Source: Aminobacterium mobile DSM 12262
GTDB lineage: Bacteria; Synergistota; Synergistia; Synergistales; Aminobacteriaceae
DNA length: 64,000 nt
Direction: 5' to 3'
NCBI RefSeq assembly: GCF_000526395.1
Contig: NZ_JAFZ01000002.1
Location: forward strand, 361,969-425,968
Shown: positions 54,252 through 64,000 of the stretch, in pieces
How the letters are laid out: every line of letters begins with the position of its first letter
Position numbering within the stretch: the stretch's first letter is position 1
Translations under genes and position numbers: made by a program
The notes under the pieces: generated by a model
Databases searched by the model: none
Seen by the model: only the letters and a program-made list of their open reading frames with translations
What the model was told of the DNA's origin: nothing

Positions 54252-57200
54252 CTACCTAACATTTTCGTCTTTAAAAACAGGGATTTTTAAAAAAACAGAG
54301 TAAAGAACTGGTACGATAATTAACGTCAAAGCCGTGGCAAAAGCCAAGCCAAACATAATAGTAACTGCCAGAGCAGAAAAGAGAATATCAAAATAGAGAG
54401 GGATCATACCTAAAACCGTGGTCATAGCTGCCATAAGAACAGGGCGTGCACGACTCATAGCTGAATCCACTATAGCTAAAAAGCCCTCTTTTCCTTCCCG
54501 TATTTCGAGATCGATCTGATCAATAAGCACAATGGCATTTTTTATGAGCATGCCAGCAAGGCTTAAGAATCCCAGGAGAGCCATAAAGTCAAAAGATTTA
54601 TGAAAAAGAAGTAATCCCGCCGTTACACCAATAATGGACAAGGGGAGACAAAGAAGGATCATAATGGGTTGTTTAAACCCATTAAAAAGAACAATTAATA
54701 TAGCGACCATGGCTAAAAAAGCAATAGGAATCATCCTCATAAGTCCACCTTGAGCTTTTTGAGAACTTTCATACTCGCCTCCCCAACTGAGGCTATATCC
54801 TAAAGGAAGAGAAATATTTTCCAGTTCGGGCTTTATACGAGCAAATAAAAGACCTGTTTTCCCAGAACGGGAATCACACTCTACAGAGAAAGTCCTCATA
54901 CGATTTCGCCTATAAATAACGGGGTCTTCAGCTATGGTATCAATGCTTTTTGTAATCTGAGTTAAGGCTATATATTTTCTCATAAGGGGGCTCCACACTT
55001 CTACTTCTGGAAGTGCCCCCAGTCTCGCCCTATCCGCTTTAGGCAATCTAGCTATAATAGGGAGGAGTTTATCCCTCTCTCTGTATAAGCCTGCTTGTAT
55101 ACCCGAAAAGGACATCTCAAGGGCCAATGCTACATCTTGTCGTGTTAAACCAGCTTGTCGGGTTCGCACCTCATCAAGTACGGGACGAATAACCTTGACC
55201 CTTTCTCCCCAGTCGCTCCGGATGTTCATCGAATCGGGATCGTTCCTCATCATATAAAAAGCTTCTTCTCCTAGACGTCGTAAAACACGAGGATCGCCCC
55301 CTGTAAACCTCGCCTGTATTTTTGCACCTCCCCCTGTTCCTTTACTAAAGGAACGAATCCTGGGGTCGATATCTGGCATTTCTATATTCATGAAATTTTC
55401 CAGTTTACGACGTAAAGACTCTGCTGATTTCAAACCCTTAGCTTCCACTATCAAGTGTCCATAACTATCAGAAGAATCACTTGGCGTATAGGTGAGAATA
55501 AAACGAAGGGCTCCCTGTCCCACGTAGCTTGCTACAGAAACTGTCTCTGGCTGTTTCAAAACAAAAGCTTCAACTTTTTCTACCCCTCTCTGGGTCTCTT
55601 CTATATAAGCACCTCGAGGACGCCAAAATTCCACTGTAAAAAGAGGGCTCGTGGAGCTTGGGAAAAAAGATTGATCCACAAACGTAAAGCCTATGAGAGC
55701 AGAACCAAGCAAACAAACCATGACCAATATTGTTACCTTTCTCTTACGAATACACGCCTTGAGAAATCTTCTATACATCCTATAAAGTTTTGTATCGTAG
55801 GGAATCTCTGCTTTTGCTGAAGTTTTTAAAAAACGCACACCGGCTACAGGGGTAACGGTAACGGCAAGGACCCAACTTATAATCAAGGAAATTCCCACCA
55901 CCTGAAAAAGGCTTTGGCAAAACTCCCCTGTGCTATCTGGGGACAGGCCAATAGGAGCAAAAGCTATAACAGCAATAAAAGTAGCTCCCAACAAAGGCCA
56001 TTGAGTTTGAGTCACAACACCCACGGCAGAAGATATTCTATCCTCACCGCTTTGTATCCGCACAAGAAGGCCATCAGCAACAACGATGGCGTTGTCCACT
56101 AGCATTCCCAAAGCTACAATCAATGCTCCAAGAGAAATACTATGAAGATCTATCCTCACAAGTTTCATTGCAATAAAAGTGGCAAAAATTGTAAGCAACA
56201 ATACCCCGCCAATAAGCATTCCACTGCGGAAACCCATAAATATAAGTAATATGGCAATAACTATACCCAGAGCTTCCAGAAGATTTAATAAAAAGTTATT
56301 AATTGCCTTCTGAACTGTATCCGACTGGTAGTAAATAAGCCCTAAATTCATGCCGATAGGAGTCTGCGGCTCTAGTTCCTTGAGCCGCTTCTTTATGGCT
56401 TCTCCCATAGCAATAACGTTGCCACCTTCTACGTTGGAGATACCGATTCCAACAGCAGGACTTCCGTTATAACGCATCATTGCCCGTGTTGGCTCTATAT
56501 AATTACGAGTAACTGTAGCTATGTCATCTAAACGGATCAGCACCCTCGAGGAAGATGCAAGAAGTAACGCCCCTACTTGTTCGACAGAAGAAAACTCCCC
56601 AGTTGGAGTTATGCGAATATACTCTGCTCCCGCTCTCACTTTCCCCGATGGAACCACGAAATTCTGAGCTTTGAGAACTTGAAAAAGTTCTTCCATAGAG
56701 ATACCGAGCTGACTAAGTTTCGTTCTGGAAATTTCTACATAAATAGCCTCTTTTTGTATGCCTGTCACTTCAACACTTGCAACCCCAGGAACAAGAAGCA
56801 ACTCCTTACGCAAATAATCAGCAAAATCTTCAAGTTCTCTGTAAGAATATCCTTCGCCAGTAAGGGCAAAATAAACTCCATATACATCTCCGTAGTCATC
56901 GTTAACTAAAGAACGACTTGTTCCTGGTGGTAACTGCTCTTGAACATCATTTATTTTCCGTCGTAACTCGTCCCATATTTGAGGCAAATCTTTTGCTGTA
57001 TACGTATCTTTAATATCTACATACACAAGAGAAACGCCTTCCTGAGAAAGAGACCGGACCTTATCCACTTGTCCCATCTGTTGAGCAGCCCGTTCTATAA
57101 CTTCCGTTACCTCTTCCTCCACTTCTTTTGGAGTAGCTCCTGGGTAAGCAGTGGTAACTACCGCTGTCTTAATAGTAAAGGCAGGATCTTCCAGTTTTCC

Positions 57201-57296
57201 TAACCCTTTATAGGCAAAAACTCCACCTATAATCAAAAAAACTGTAAAAAACCACGTCACGTATCTCTTTTGAATTGAATATTCTGCAATATTCAT
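54252..57296 (-). CDS. RND efflux transporter, AcrB/HAE1-like permease
   Basis: 1014 residues with the usual 12-helix, two-porter-loop layout. The proton-relay acid is in LVDNAIVVADG near residue 400, and the second-half motifs GMLIKNAIVLIDQI and SRARPVLMAAMTTVLGMIPL are present. Pumps a drug, dye, lipid or metabolite out of the periplasm/inner membrane. Stop-to-start gap of 9 bases after the adaptor gene. No TolC-type channel is in the window. Confidence 0.96.
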   Translation of the reverse strand: MNIAEYSIQKRYVTWFFTVFLIIGGVFAYKGLGKLEDPAFTIKTAVVTTAYPGATPKEVEEEVTEVIERAAQQMGQVDKVRSLSQEGVSLVYVDIKDTYTAKDLPQIWDELRRKINDVQEQLPPGTSRSLVNDDYGDVYGVYFALTGEGYSYRELEDFADYLRKELLLVPGVASVEVTGIQKEAIYVEISRTKLSQLGISMEELFQVLKAQNFVVPSGKVRAGAEYIRITPTGEFSSVEQVGALLLASSSRVLIRLDDIATVTRNYIEPTRAMMRYNGSPAVGIGISNVEGGNVIAMGEAIKKRLKELEPQTPIGMNLGLIYYQSDTVQKAINNFLLNLLEALGIVIAILLIFMGFRSGMLIGGVLLLTIFATFIAMKLVRIDLHSISLGALIVALGMLVDNAIVVADGLLVRIQSGEDRISSAVGVVTQTQWPLLGATFIAVIAFAPIGLSPDSTGEFCQSLFQVVGISLIISWVLAVTVTPVAGVRFLKTSAKAEIPYDTKLYRMYRRFLKACIRKRKVTILVMVCLLGSALIGFTFVDQSFFPSSTSPLFTVEFWRPRGAYIEETQRGVEKVEAFVLKQPETVSVASYVGQGALRFILTYTPSDSSDSYGHLIVEAKGLKSAESLRRKLENFMNIEMPDIDPRIRSFSKGTGGGAKIQARFTGGDPRVLRRLGEEAFYMMRNDPDSMNIRSDWGERVKVIRPVLDEVRTRQAGLTRQDVALALEMSFSGIQAGLYRERDKLLPIIARLPKADRARLGALPEVEVWSPLMRKYIALTQITKSIDTIAEDPVIYRRNRMRTFSVECDSRSGKTGLLFARIKPELENISLPLGYSLSWGGEYESSQKAQGGLMRMIPIAFLAMVAILIVLFNGFKQPIMILLCLPLSIIGVTAGLLLFHKSFDFMALLGFLSLAGMLIKNAIVLIDQIDLEIREGKEGFLAIVDSAMSRARPVLMAAMTTVLGMIPLYFDILFSALAVTIMFGLAFATALTLIIVPVLYSVFLKIPVFKDENVR

Positions 57297-57305
57297 AATA
57301 GGCCC

Positions 57306-58586
57306 CTACTCGTTAGGAGAAAGGAACGTTACTGGATCCCCTTCGGCTAAATAATTTACTCCAGCCGTAACGACACAATTTCCAACTGTAATATTCCCAC
57401 CAACAATGACCATATCGCCTTGATACGACTGAATATATACTTCCACCTTATGAACCGTCATGGTTTCTTCATTGATAATCCAAAGGAAATGCGTTGTTCC
57501 CTCTCCTGGAACAACGGCTATAGAAGGGACTGCAAATCCTTTAACCTCATGGGCCCCGTTTTGCCCAGTAAATTCAACATTCGCAGTCATACCTGGCAAA
57601 ACAACTATGTCCTTCGGGTAAGGCATCGTGAATGTTACAGCATACGTCTGAGTTTGTGGGTCGGCTTCTGTAGATATCTCCTTAAAGACAAGAGAGTATT
57701 GCGTGTTGGGTGCTGCCTCAAAAGACGAAGATACTCCTAAAGAAGTATTTAAACGAAATTTCATAATATCCTGTTCTGGAATAGAGACCACTATTTCAAC
57801 CTCTTCCAGATTTTGTAAACTTACGATCGGTTGGTCCCTTTGCACGCTTTGAAAATTGTCCACATATCGAGCAGCAATAATCCCTTTAAAAGGAGCTTTA
57901 AGTTCTGTATCATCCAAGGCACTTTGAGCAGCTTGAACTTGAGATTCTAACCCCTGTATAGTAGCTTCCATCGCCGCAATGTCTTCAGCCCTAGCACCAC
58001 TTCTTGCCTTCTGAAGTTCCTGGCTAGCAGCATTCACTTCCCCTTTCGCCACCTCATAGGTTGTTTGTGACCGCTCTAAATCTACTTGAGCCACAACTCC
58101 TTCCTTAAATAAGCGTTCCATCCTTTTATAATCTGCTTCTGCCTCTGCCAATTTGGCTTTCGCCGAAGCAACTTGAGAAGATAAAGCCGAAATTTCTTCT
58201 CTTCTTGCTCCAGCTCTCATAGCAGACAGCTGTGCTTTAGCATTATTCAGGGCGCTCTGCGCATTCATCAATTGAACTTTGAAATCTCGAGGATCTATTT
58301 GGGCAACAAGATCGCCCTTATTTATAGGTTCACCTTTCTTCACTGGTAACTCAATAAGAGGACCTGACACTCTAAAAGAGAGATCTGCTGTCTTTGAGGC
58401 AAGGACTTTACCTGGGAATACACGTCGTAAAACAACGTCTGGGGCAGAAAGGGTTATATATTTTACAGGACGAGCGATTTTTTCCACAACCTTCTCTTTT
58501 TGTTCCTCTTTTTTATTCGATAAAAGGAAAAAACCTCCAACAACAATAAGGATGGCAGCCACGCCCCATAGTCTTTTAAATCTCAT
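57306..58586 (-). CDS. RND periplasmic adaptor (membrane-fusion protein)
   Basis: 426 residues. N-terminal anchor (7-24), two halves of a biotinyl-lipoyl-like domain (RDFKVQLMNAQSAL; DTELKAPFKGII), a long coiled-coil hairpin (about 100-225) and C-terminal beta-barrel and membrane-proximal domains (PGMTANVEFTG). It bridges the permease to an outer-membrane channel. AGAGGTGAG precedes the ATG. Confidence 0.95.
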   Translation of the reverse strand: MRFKRLWGVAAILIVVGGFFLLSNKKEEQKEKVVEKIARPVKYITLSAPDVVLRRVFPGKVLASKTADLSFRVSGPLIELPVKKGEPINKGDLVAQIDPRDFKVQLMNAQSALNNAKAQLSAMRAGARREEISALSSQVASAKAKLAEAEADYKRMERLFKEGVVAQVDLERSQTTYEVAKGEVNAASQELQKARSGARAEDIAAMEATIQGLESQVQAAQSALDDTELKAPFKGIIAARYVDNFQSVQRDQPIVSLQNLEEVEIVVSIPEQDIMKFRLNTSLGVSSSFEAAPNTQYSLVFKEISTEADPQTQTYAVTFTMPYPKDIVVLPGMTANVEFTGQNGAHEVKGFAVPSIAVVPGEGTTHFLWIINEETMTVHKVEVYIQSYQGDMVIVGGNITVGNCVVTAGVNYLAEGDPVTFLSPNE

Positions 58587-58701
58587 TATCTCTCACCTCT
58601 ATCTTCTCATCGTATTAATTTATAACAGGGTCAACCACCAGTAACGCAACCTCGTATATTCGTTTTGTAACTCCATTCTGTTAATTTTAAAAAACAAGAA
58701 A

Positions 58702-58727
58702 ATTATACTCTTTTATTTTAAAATAAA
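58702..58727 (-). promoter_or_regulatory. RND operon -10 box with adjoining perfect palindrome
   Basis: Minus-strand TATAAT (58702-58707) with the perfect palindrome TTTATTTTAAAATAAA (58712-58727) where the -35 would lie. A candidate operator for a local regulator; a second weaker promoter could lie nearer the gene. Confidence 0.45.
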
Positions 58728-58840
58728 TCTTCAAAAAATAGGGTATACAAAAACAAAAAATCACCCAATCTTTTTCCTTCTCGATACGATCCTATTCTTT
58801 TGTGATTAAAATTATTTTCTGCTTTCTTTATAACGCAAAA

Positions 58841-58866
58841 GCCCAACCTGAAAGAAAAGGTTGGGC
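58841..58866. terminator. Terminator of the NCS2 permease gene
   Basis: GCCCAACCT/AGGTTGGGC, 9-bp stem, T runs on both sides (stronger on the plus strand). Confidence 0.75.
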
Positions 58867-58916
58867 TTTTTTAACATGTAAACGATTTTTTGTAAGAGCA
58901 ACGTTTCAAAAAATTG

Positions 58917-60287
58917 CTACTGCGCTGAAAGTCCCCGCTCTTTTAGTGTTCCTGGGATAATGTTATCCCAAAATGCCGCACAAATACCTGCGACAGCCAT
59001 GGGTGTTTTAAGGATAGCCCATAAAACTTGTCCGATAATCCCAATGGAAAAGAAAGAATCTTTCGCACCTTCTACCCATCCAGGAAGCCCAAGGGCCATT
59101 AGAAAAGCGAAACCTACTATCAAAACGTTTCGTTGGCTCGACATATCCGCTCGCAGCAACACTTGTATCCCTAATGTCCCAATAATACCAAAAAGGGCTA
59201 TGTACGCTCCGCCAATAACAGGGCTAGGGATCGTAGCAATGAGCGCCCCTATTTTCCCCACAAAACTCATAAGTATAAGGAGAATCGCTCCTGTACGTAC
59301 AACCCAGCGAGAGGCAACTCCCGTTAATCCGATAAGACCAATATTTTCTGTATATGATGTTGTAGCAACCGCACCGAGAGTCCCAGCAATCGCACAGTTC
59401 AAACCTTCAGCACCTATTCCCCTATTAATCATGGAGGGTGTAGGATCTGGGAGGCCAGCAACATAAGAACAGGAGTGATAGTCACCTATAGATTCGATCA
59501 TTACCGCAAAAAAGCCTGCGATAATCGCTCCGAAAGAAATAATGTCAAATTTTGGAGCACCCCAAGGCATAATGCCTGTAAAACGGAACCATGGCGCTTG
59601 CACTACGCTGGAGAGGTCAATATACGCTGCATGTCCACTGGGAAAAAAGCCTATGAGGGTTCCACCAAGGGCTACGAGATACGCAATGGAAATAGAAGCC
59701 AATACAGCAAAAATATTGAAGTATTTATTTCGACTTACTAAGCTGAAGAAAAAGACTCCCACAACTACAATGAGAGATATAGGCCAGTATTTCGAAGCAT
59801 TTGCCTGGATAGCTACTGGTGCCATGGAAAAACCTATTGCCATAATAGTAGGCCCGATAACTACTGGAGATATAAGCTTTCGTATAACACCAACAATCCG
59901 GCTATACCCTATAATAGAAAGGATAATGCCTCCTAAAATTAAAGCTCCGCTTACATGCTGCATTACGACAGAAGGCCCCGAAGCCCCGTAAGCTGCGATA
60001 ATCGTCATTATAGGAGGAATAAAGCTGAAACTAGATCCCTGAACAATAGGTAGTCCGGATCCAATTTTAGGGTGAGTCTGAATTAACGTTGCTATACCCA
60101 TTGCCAGATAAACACAAGATATAAAAAAGCCAATTTCTACTGTAGTCATCCCCATTGCTGGACCAAAAATCAAGGGGACAAGAGTTGTAGCTCCAAATAA
60201 AGTTAAAACATGTTGAAAACCAGCTAAAACCATAATAGGAAAGGGCGGCTTGTCGTCCACTCCAAAAACTATGTTTTTAATTGCCAT
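58917..60287 (-). CDS. NCS2-family purine/pyrimidine permease
   Basis: 456 residues, 14 membrane segments in inverted repeats. NCS2 features: GFQHVLTLFGATTLVPL near the N-terminus, GLPIVQGSSFSF, the E in FAVMIESIGDYHS and CAIAGTLGAVATTSYTENIGLI (AATxxxEN-like). Imports uracil, xanthine or uric acid; which one is not decided. Monocistronic. Confidence 0.92.
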   Translation of the reverse strand: MAIKNIVFGVDDKPPFPIMVLAGFQHVLTLFGATTLVPLIFGPAMGMTTVEIGFFISCVYLAMGIATLIQTHPKIGSGLPIVQGSSFSFIPPIMTIIAAYGASGPSVVMQHVSGALILGGIILSIIGYSRIVGVIRKLISPVVIGPTIMAIGFSMAPVAIQANASKYWPISLIVVVGVFFFSLVSRNKYFNIFAVLASISIAYLVALGGTLIGFFPSGHAAYIDLSSVVQAPWFRFTGIMPWGAPKFDIISFGAIIAGFFAVMIESIGDYHSCSYVAGLPDPTPSMINRGIGAEGLNCAIAGTLGAVATTSYTENIGLIGLTGVASRWVVRTGAILLILMSFVGKIGALIATIPSPVIGGAYIALFGIIGTLGIQVLLRADMSSQRNVLIVGFAFLMALGLPGWVEGAKDSFFSIGIIGQVLWAILKTPMAVAGICAAFWDNIIPGTLKERGLSAQ

Positions 60288-60404
60288 CCTAACACCCCCA
60301 TATTTAAACTGGGGTTATTGTAGCAGATTGTACAATCGGTTGCATAAAATTTTGATTAAATATTTCTATAAAAATAAGATATAATATTTTCGGAGGTGGT
60401 TCTT

Positions 60405-61169
60405 TTGAACAATAATCTTAAATACATGGCACAGCAGTGTGCGTGCGCTTTAAAGGAAGCACATAAAATAGTTCTGTTAAGTGGCGCTGGAATGTCTACT
60501 AATGCCGGAATACCCGATTTCAGAGGCCCCAATGGAATTTACAAACAAAAAATGCAGACAGATCCAGAACTTATTTTCGATATTGACTACTTCCAGAAAA
60601 ATCCTCGCTTCTTCTATCAGTTCCATCGAGAATTTTTAAAGGTCATCAATAAAATAGAACCTACCTTCTCTCATCGGTTCTTTGCGCAACTGGAAAAAGA
60701 AGGGAAACTCGCTGGAATCATTACCCAAAATATCGATGCCCTTCACCAAAAAGCTGGCTCTAAGAAAGTGTACGAGATACATGGGAGCACATGGCAAAGC
60801 TATTGTACTTCTTGTGGCGAAGTCTTCGACTACGAGACATCATATGCGAAGAGCTTCAAAGAAGACATCCCTCATTGCGAAAAATGTGGCGGCGTACTAA
60901 AACCTGACATTGTCTTTTTTGGAGAAAATGTAAAACACCTTTATGAATGCCAAACCCTTGCTGAGGAGGCCGATTTGCTTTTTGTAGTAGGATCTTCTCT
61001 TACTGTCACCCCAGCAGCATTTTTACCTTCCATGTGTCCAGGGAAAATAGTAGTTGTCAATAAAGGGGATATTTCTTATGCCTATTTACATCCTCAAAAG
61101 ATCTTTATTCATGCGGAATGGGATATAGATGATTTTTTTAAAGCAGTAGAAGAGGCAGGAAGAGAATAA
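60405..61169 (+). CDS. NAD-dependent protein deacylase, SIR2 family
   Basis: 254 residues from the TTG at 60405, which follows GGAGGTG; a GTG at 60396 lies inside that RBS. Rossmann/NAD motif GAGMSTNAGIPDFRGPNG, TQNIDALH and the catalytic H in EIHGS; zinc-site cysteines CTSC and CEKC; GSSLTV. Removes acetyl or other acyl groups from lysines using NAD+. Divergent from the NCS2 permease. Confidence 0.93.
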   Translation: MNNNLKYMAQQCACALKEAHKIVLLSGAGMSTNAGIPDFRGPNGIYKQKMQTDPELIFDIDYFQKNPRFFYQFHREFLKVINKIEPTFSHRFFAQLEKEGKLAGIITQNIDALHQKAGSKKVYEIHGSTWQSYCTSCGEVFDYETSYAKSFKEDIPHCEKCGGVLKPDIVFFGENVKHLYECQTLAEEADLLFVVGSSLTVTPAAFLPSMCPGKIVVVNKGDISYAYLHPQKIFIHAEWDIDDFFKAVEEAGRE

Positions 61170-61242
61170 CCTCCTCACCTTTCTTAAAAGGAAGTCCGAT
61201 ACATGATATAGAAGTGGAAATTAGTGAATCTGGGGTGAAAGT

Positions 61243-62232
61243 ATGAAACGTAAATACAGGTGGAAACAGTTACTTCTCTCTTTTTACTTTATCATCGGAA
61301 CTTTTTTTATCACACCAGCCTTAGGGCGAGAAATTCAAGGGAACGTATTTACTGTCGATGTGTTGCCGACAGAGAATTCTAGCAGTTTTGAAGTTTGGGA
61401 AAGCCGCTTTTATCCTGTAGATATACTTGATCAAAAGATAACACAATATTGCATAAGCCAGCTGAAACGTTCCCCTTTTATAGAAGTTCGGGAACAGCAA
61501 AAAAGGGGAAGAACTCTTCCGCCTGGAGATATGGCTTTACAACTGGAAATTTATTCTTTTACTGTGAAAGATAAGGATTTTTTCGGAAAAGACCAGAGAG
61601 GCAAAGTACGCATAAGACTTCGCGTCTACGATAATTCTGGGAAGGAGCTCCCTTTTTGTGCAGATATCGTAGCAGAAGATCAGCGATATATACCTGTTCC
61701 CGGAGATGATCGCCTGTTTTTTCTATCTGCACGAGGTTTCTCCCCTTTCGATCCCATGTATAAAGACGGCCTTGATCTTTTTCGTCTCGCCCCCAGAGAA
61801 AACACTAACAATTTCAGCAAACCTGTATGGGACGATTTCTCACAATCGCCATATTGGGAAGCCTGCAAAAAAGCTATAAACAAAGCGCTACAACAGGTGA
61901 CAGACGGTTTCTCGGGATTATACCGCACCGCCAACATTGTGGGGTATGCAAAGAATGCAGATGAAGAAGGGACTCATTTCATTATTTCCGCAGGACGATA
62001 TGAAGGAATTCGAGAGAAAGATATTCTAACTGTTGTAAGGAAGGTGTCCTTTAAAGGAATTGGACCCCACGCTGCGGAGAGCGCCTTCCCTAAAGAAGTA
62101 GGGACCGTTCGTGTTATACAAGCTGTAGATCACAATGCCATCGTAGTTGTAATGAAACAAGAAGAAGACAAAGAACCTGACATAGAACTCTCAGATATCA
62201 TTCTAATACCATTCTATCATTCCAGAATGTAA
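61243..62232 (+). CDS. Secreted hypothetical protein
   Basis: 329 residues: signal peptide (LLLSFYFIIGTFFITPALG, cleavage near 28), then a region with CsgG/LpoB-like LDQKITQYCISQLKRSPFIEV that may bind partners, and a C-terminal domain. In that C-terminal part, YEGIREKDILTVVRKV ... VGTVRVIQAVDHNAIVVVMKQE resembles the FlgT/OmpA-adjacent C-terminal fold of some envelope proteins, which is weak. Family not certain. Downstream of the sirtuin gene by 73 bases. Confidence 0.7.
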   Translation: MKRKYRWKQLLLSFYFIIGTFFITPALGREIQGNVFTVDVLPTENSSSFEVWESRFYPVDILDQKITQYCISQLKRSPFIEVREQQKRGRTLPPGDMALQLEIYSFTVKDKDFFGKDQRGKVRIRLRVYDNSGKELPFCADIVAEDQRYIPVPGDDRLFFLSARGFSPFDPMYKDGLDLFRLAPRENTNNFSKPVWDDFSQSPYWEACKKAINKALQQVTDGFSGLYRTANIVGYAKNADEEGTHFIISAGRYEGIREKDILTVVRKVSFKGIGPHAAESAFPKEVGTVRVIQAVDHNAIVVVMKQEEDKEPDIELSDIILIPFYHSRM

Positions 62233-62446
62233 GGCAGCTGTCGCGCGGAGGGAAAAGGTAGAATATGCCGACATTCTGTCTTCACTCGAAAGCTCTCTTG
62301 TGTCGCAGGTCAAGGAAGAGTATTAGGGAGAGGCGTTACATTGTTACACTCTGGATGAGACTGGATGAGATTTATGTTTTTGCTGGTGTGGTGTGTGAAA
62401 TACCAGCGGATGAAGGCATGATGCAAGCATAAAAATAAAAAAAGAT

Positions 62447-62563
62447 CCCTGGCGGCGACCTACTCTCCCACAGATAGCCTCTGCAGTACCATGGGCGCTG
62501 GAGGGCTTAACTTCCGGGTTCGGCATGGAACCGGGTGTAACTCCTCCGCTCTGACCACCAGAG
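62447..62563 (-). rRNA. rrf: 5S ribosomal RNA
   Basis: About 117 bases. The minus strand gives the family core GGTTCCATGCCGAACCCGG (loop C helices) and CCATGGTACTGC, with the closing stem CTGGTGG/CCGCCAG. A T-rich run (62431-62443) follows at the 3' end. Ends are estimated. Confidence 0.95.
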
Positions 62564-62624
62564 ATCCAAAATCTATATGCTCTCTGCTCTTCAACATGAA
62601 AATAAAAGGGAAACCAATGGATAA

Positions 62625-64000
<1,376 letters not shown>

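Larger units (their letters stand above)
58587..58916. other. 330-bp AT-rich intergenic region upstream of the RND operon
   Basis: No gene. It holds the RND operon promoter region with a perfect 16-bp palindrome (58712-58727) next to a TATAAT, poly-T/A stretches, and the terminator of the NCS2 permease gene (58841-58866). Confidence 0.6.

Overview
The window looks like chromosomal DNA from an anaerobic, amino-acid-using diderm bacterium. The best fit is the phylum Synergistota (Aminobacterium-like); this is inference from gene content, not a database match. Anaerobic markers are hybrid-cluster protein with a ferredoxin, superoxide reductase, a flavodiiron protein, a PflX-type radical SAM protein and a FocA/NirC-type channel. 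An RND efflux pair and a LpxL-like acyltransferase point to an outer membrane. Most genes are short housekeeping or accessory operons on both strands.

Layout. 1-3.7 kb: end of a membrane protein, an acetoacetate-decarboxylase-like/SDR pair, an exported MsrB and a PflX-like protein. 3.8-6.8 kb: tRNA-Leu(CAA), then ferredoxin and hcp facing a Crp/Fnr regulator that has a perfect palindrome between its promoter and RBS. 6.8-9.8 kb: lipid-linked sugar flippase, PduO-type adenosyltransferase, GntR regulator. 9.8-12.4 kb: rarA and a HAD protein downstream of a 6S RNA. 12.4-17.3 kb: TPR protein/HATPase/FNT channel operon, SYLF protein, YchF. 17.4-24 kb: DUF4139 protein, metallo-hydrolase, degenerate GGDEF protein, Mrp ATPase, anion permease, an unusually short LacI-type regulator. 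24-28 kb: nucleoside kinase, FadR-type regulator, YibE/F protein.

28-31.8 kb: an IS21-family element (istA/istB) has inserted into an HD-GYP gene. A 7-bp target duplication (ACATCAG) flanks it, and removing the element plus one duplication restores the reading frame exactly. This is the clearest recent event in the window.

32-41.5 kb: AEC transporter, phosphomannomutase, metallo-hydrolase, an unannotated 43-codon gene with repeated TGGTTCGAA sites, a polar amino-acid ABC pair without a binding protein, LpxL-like acyltransferase, a possible glycosyltransferase, tyrS. 41.5-52.5 kb: beta-CASP nuclease-like protein, NarL-type two-component system, HD protein, dCMP deaminase, UMF1-type MFS transporter, asparaginase, TIGR02757 protein. 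51.3-54.2 kb: oxygen/ROS defence cluster (superoxide reductase, ferritin, flavin reductase, flavodiiron protein). 54.2-62.2 kb: RND pump and adaptor, NCS2 permease, sirtuin, secreted unknown. 62.4-64 kb: 5S and the 3' part of 23S rRNA, both on the minus strand, with the operon continuing past the window edge.

No CRISPR array, prophage or defence island is visible. I did not find a clearly new multi-gene system. The strongest leads are the transposon-split HD-GYP gene, the small gene at 35.7 kb with repeated operator-like sites, the palindrome at the hcp regulator, and the TPR/HATPase/FNT operon.
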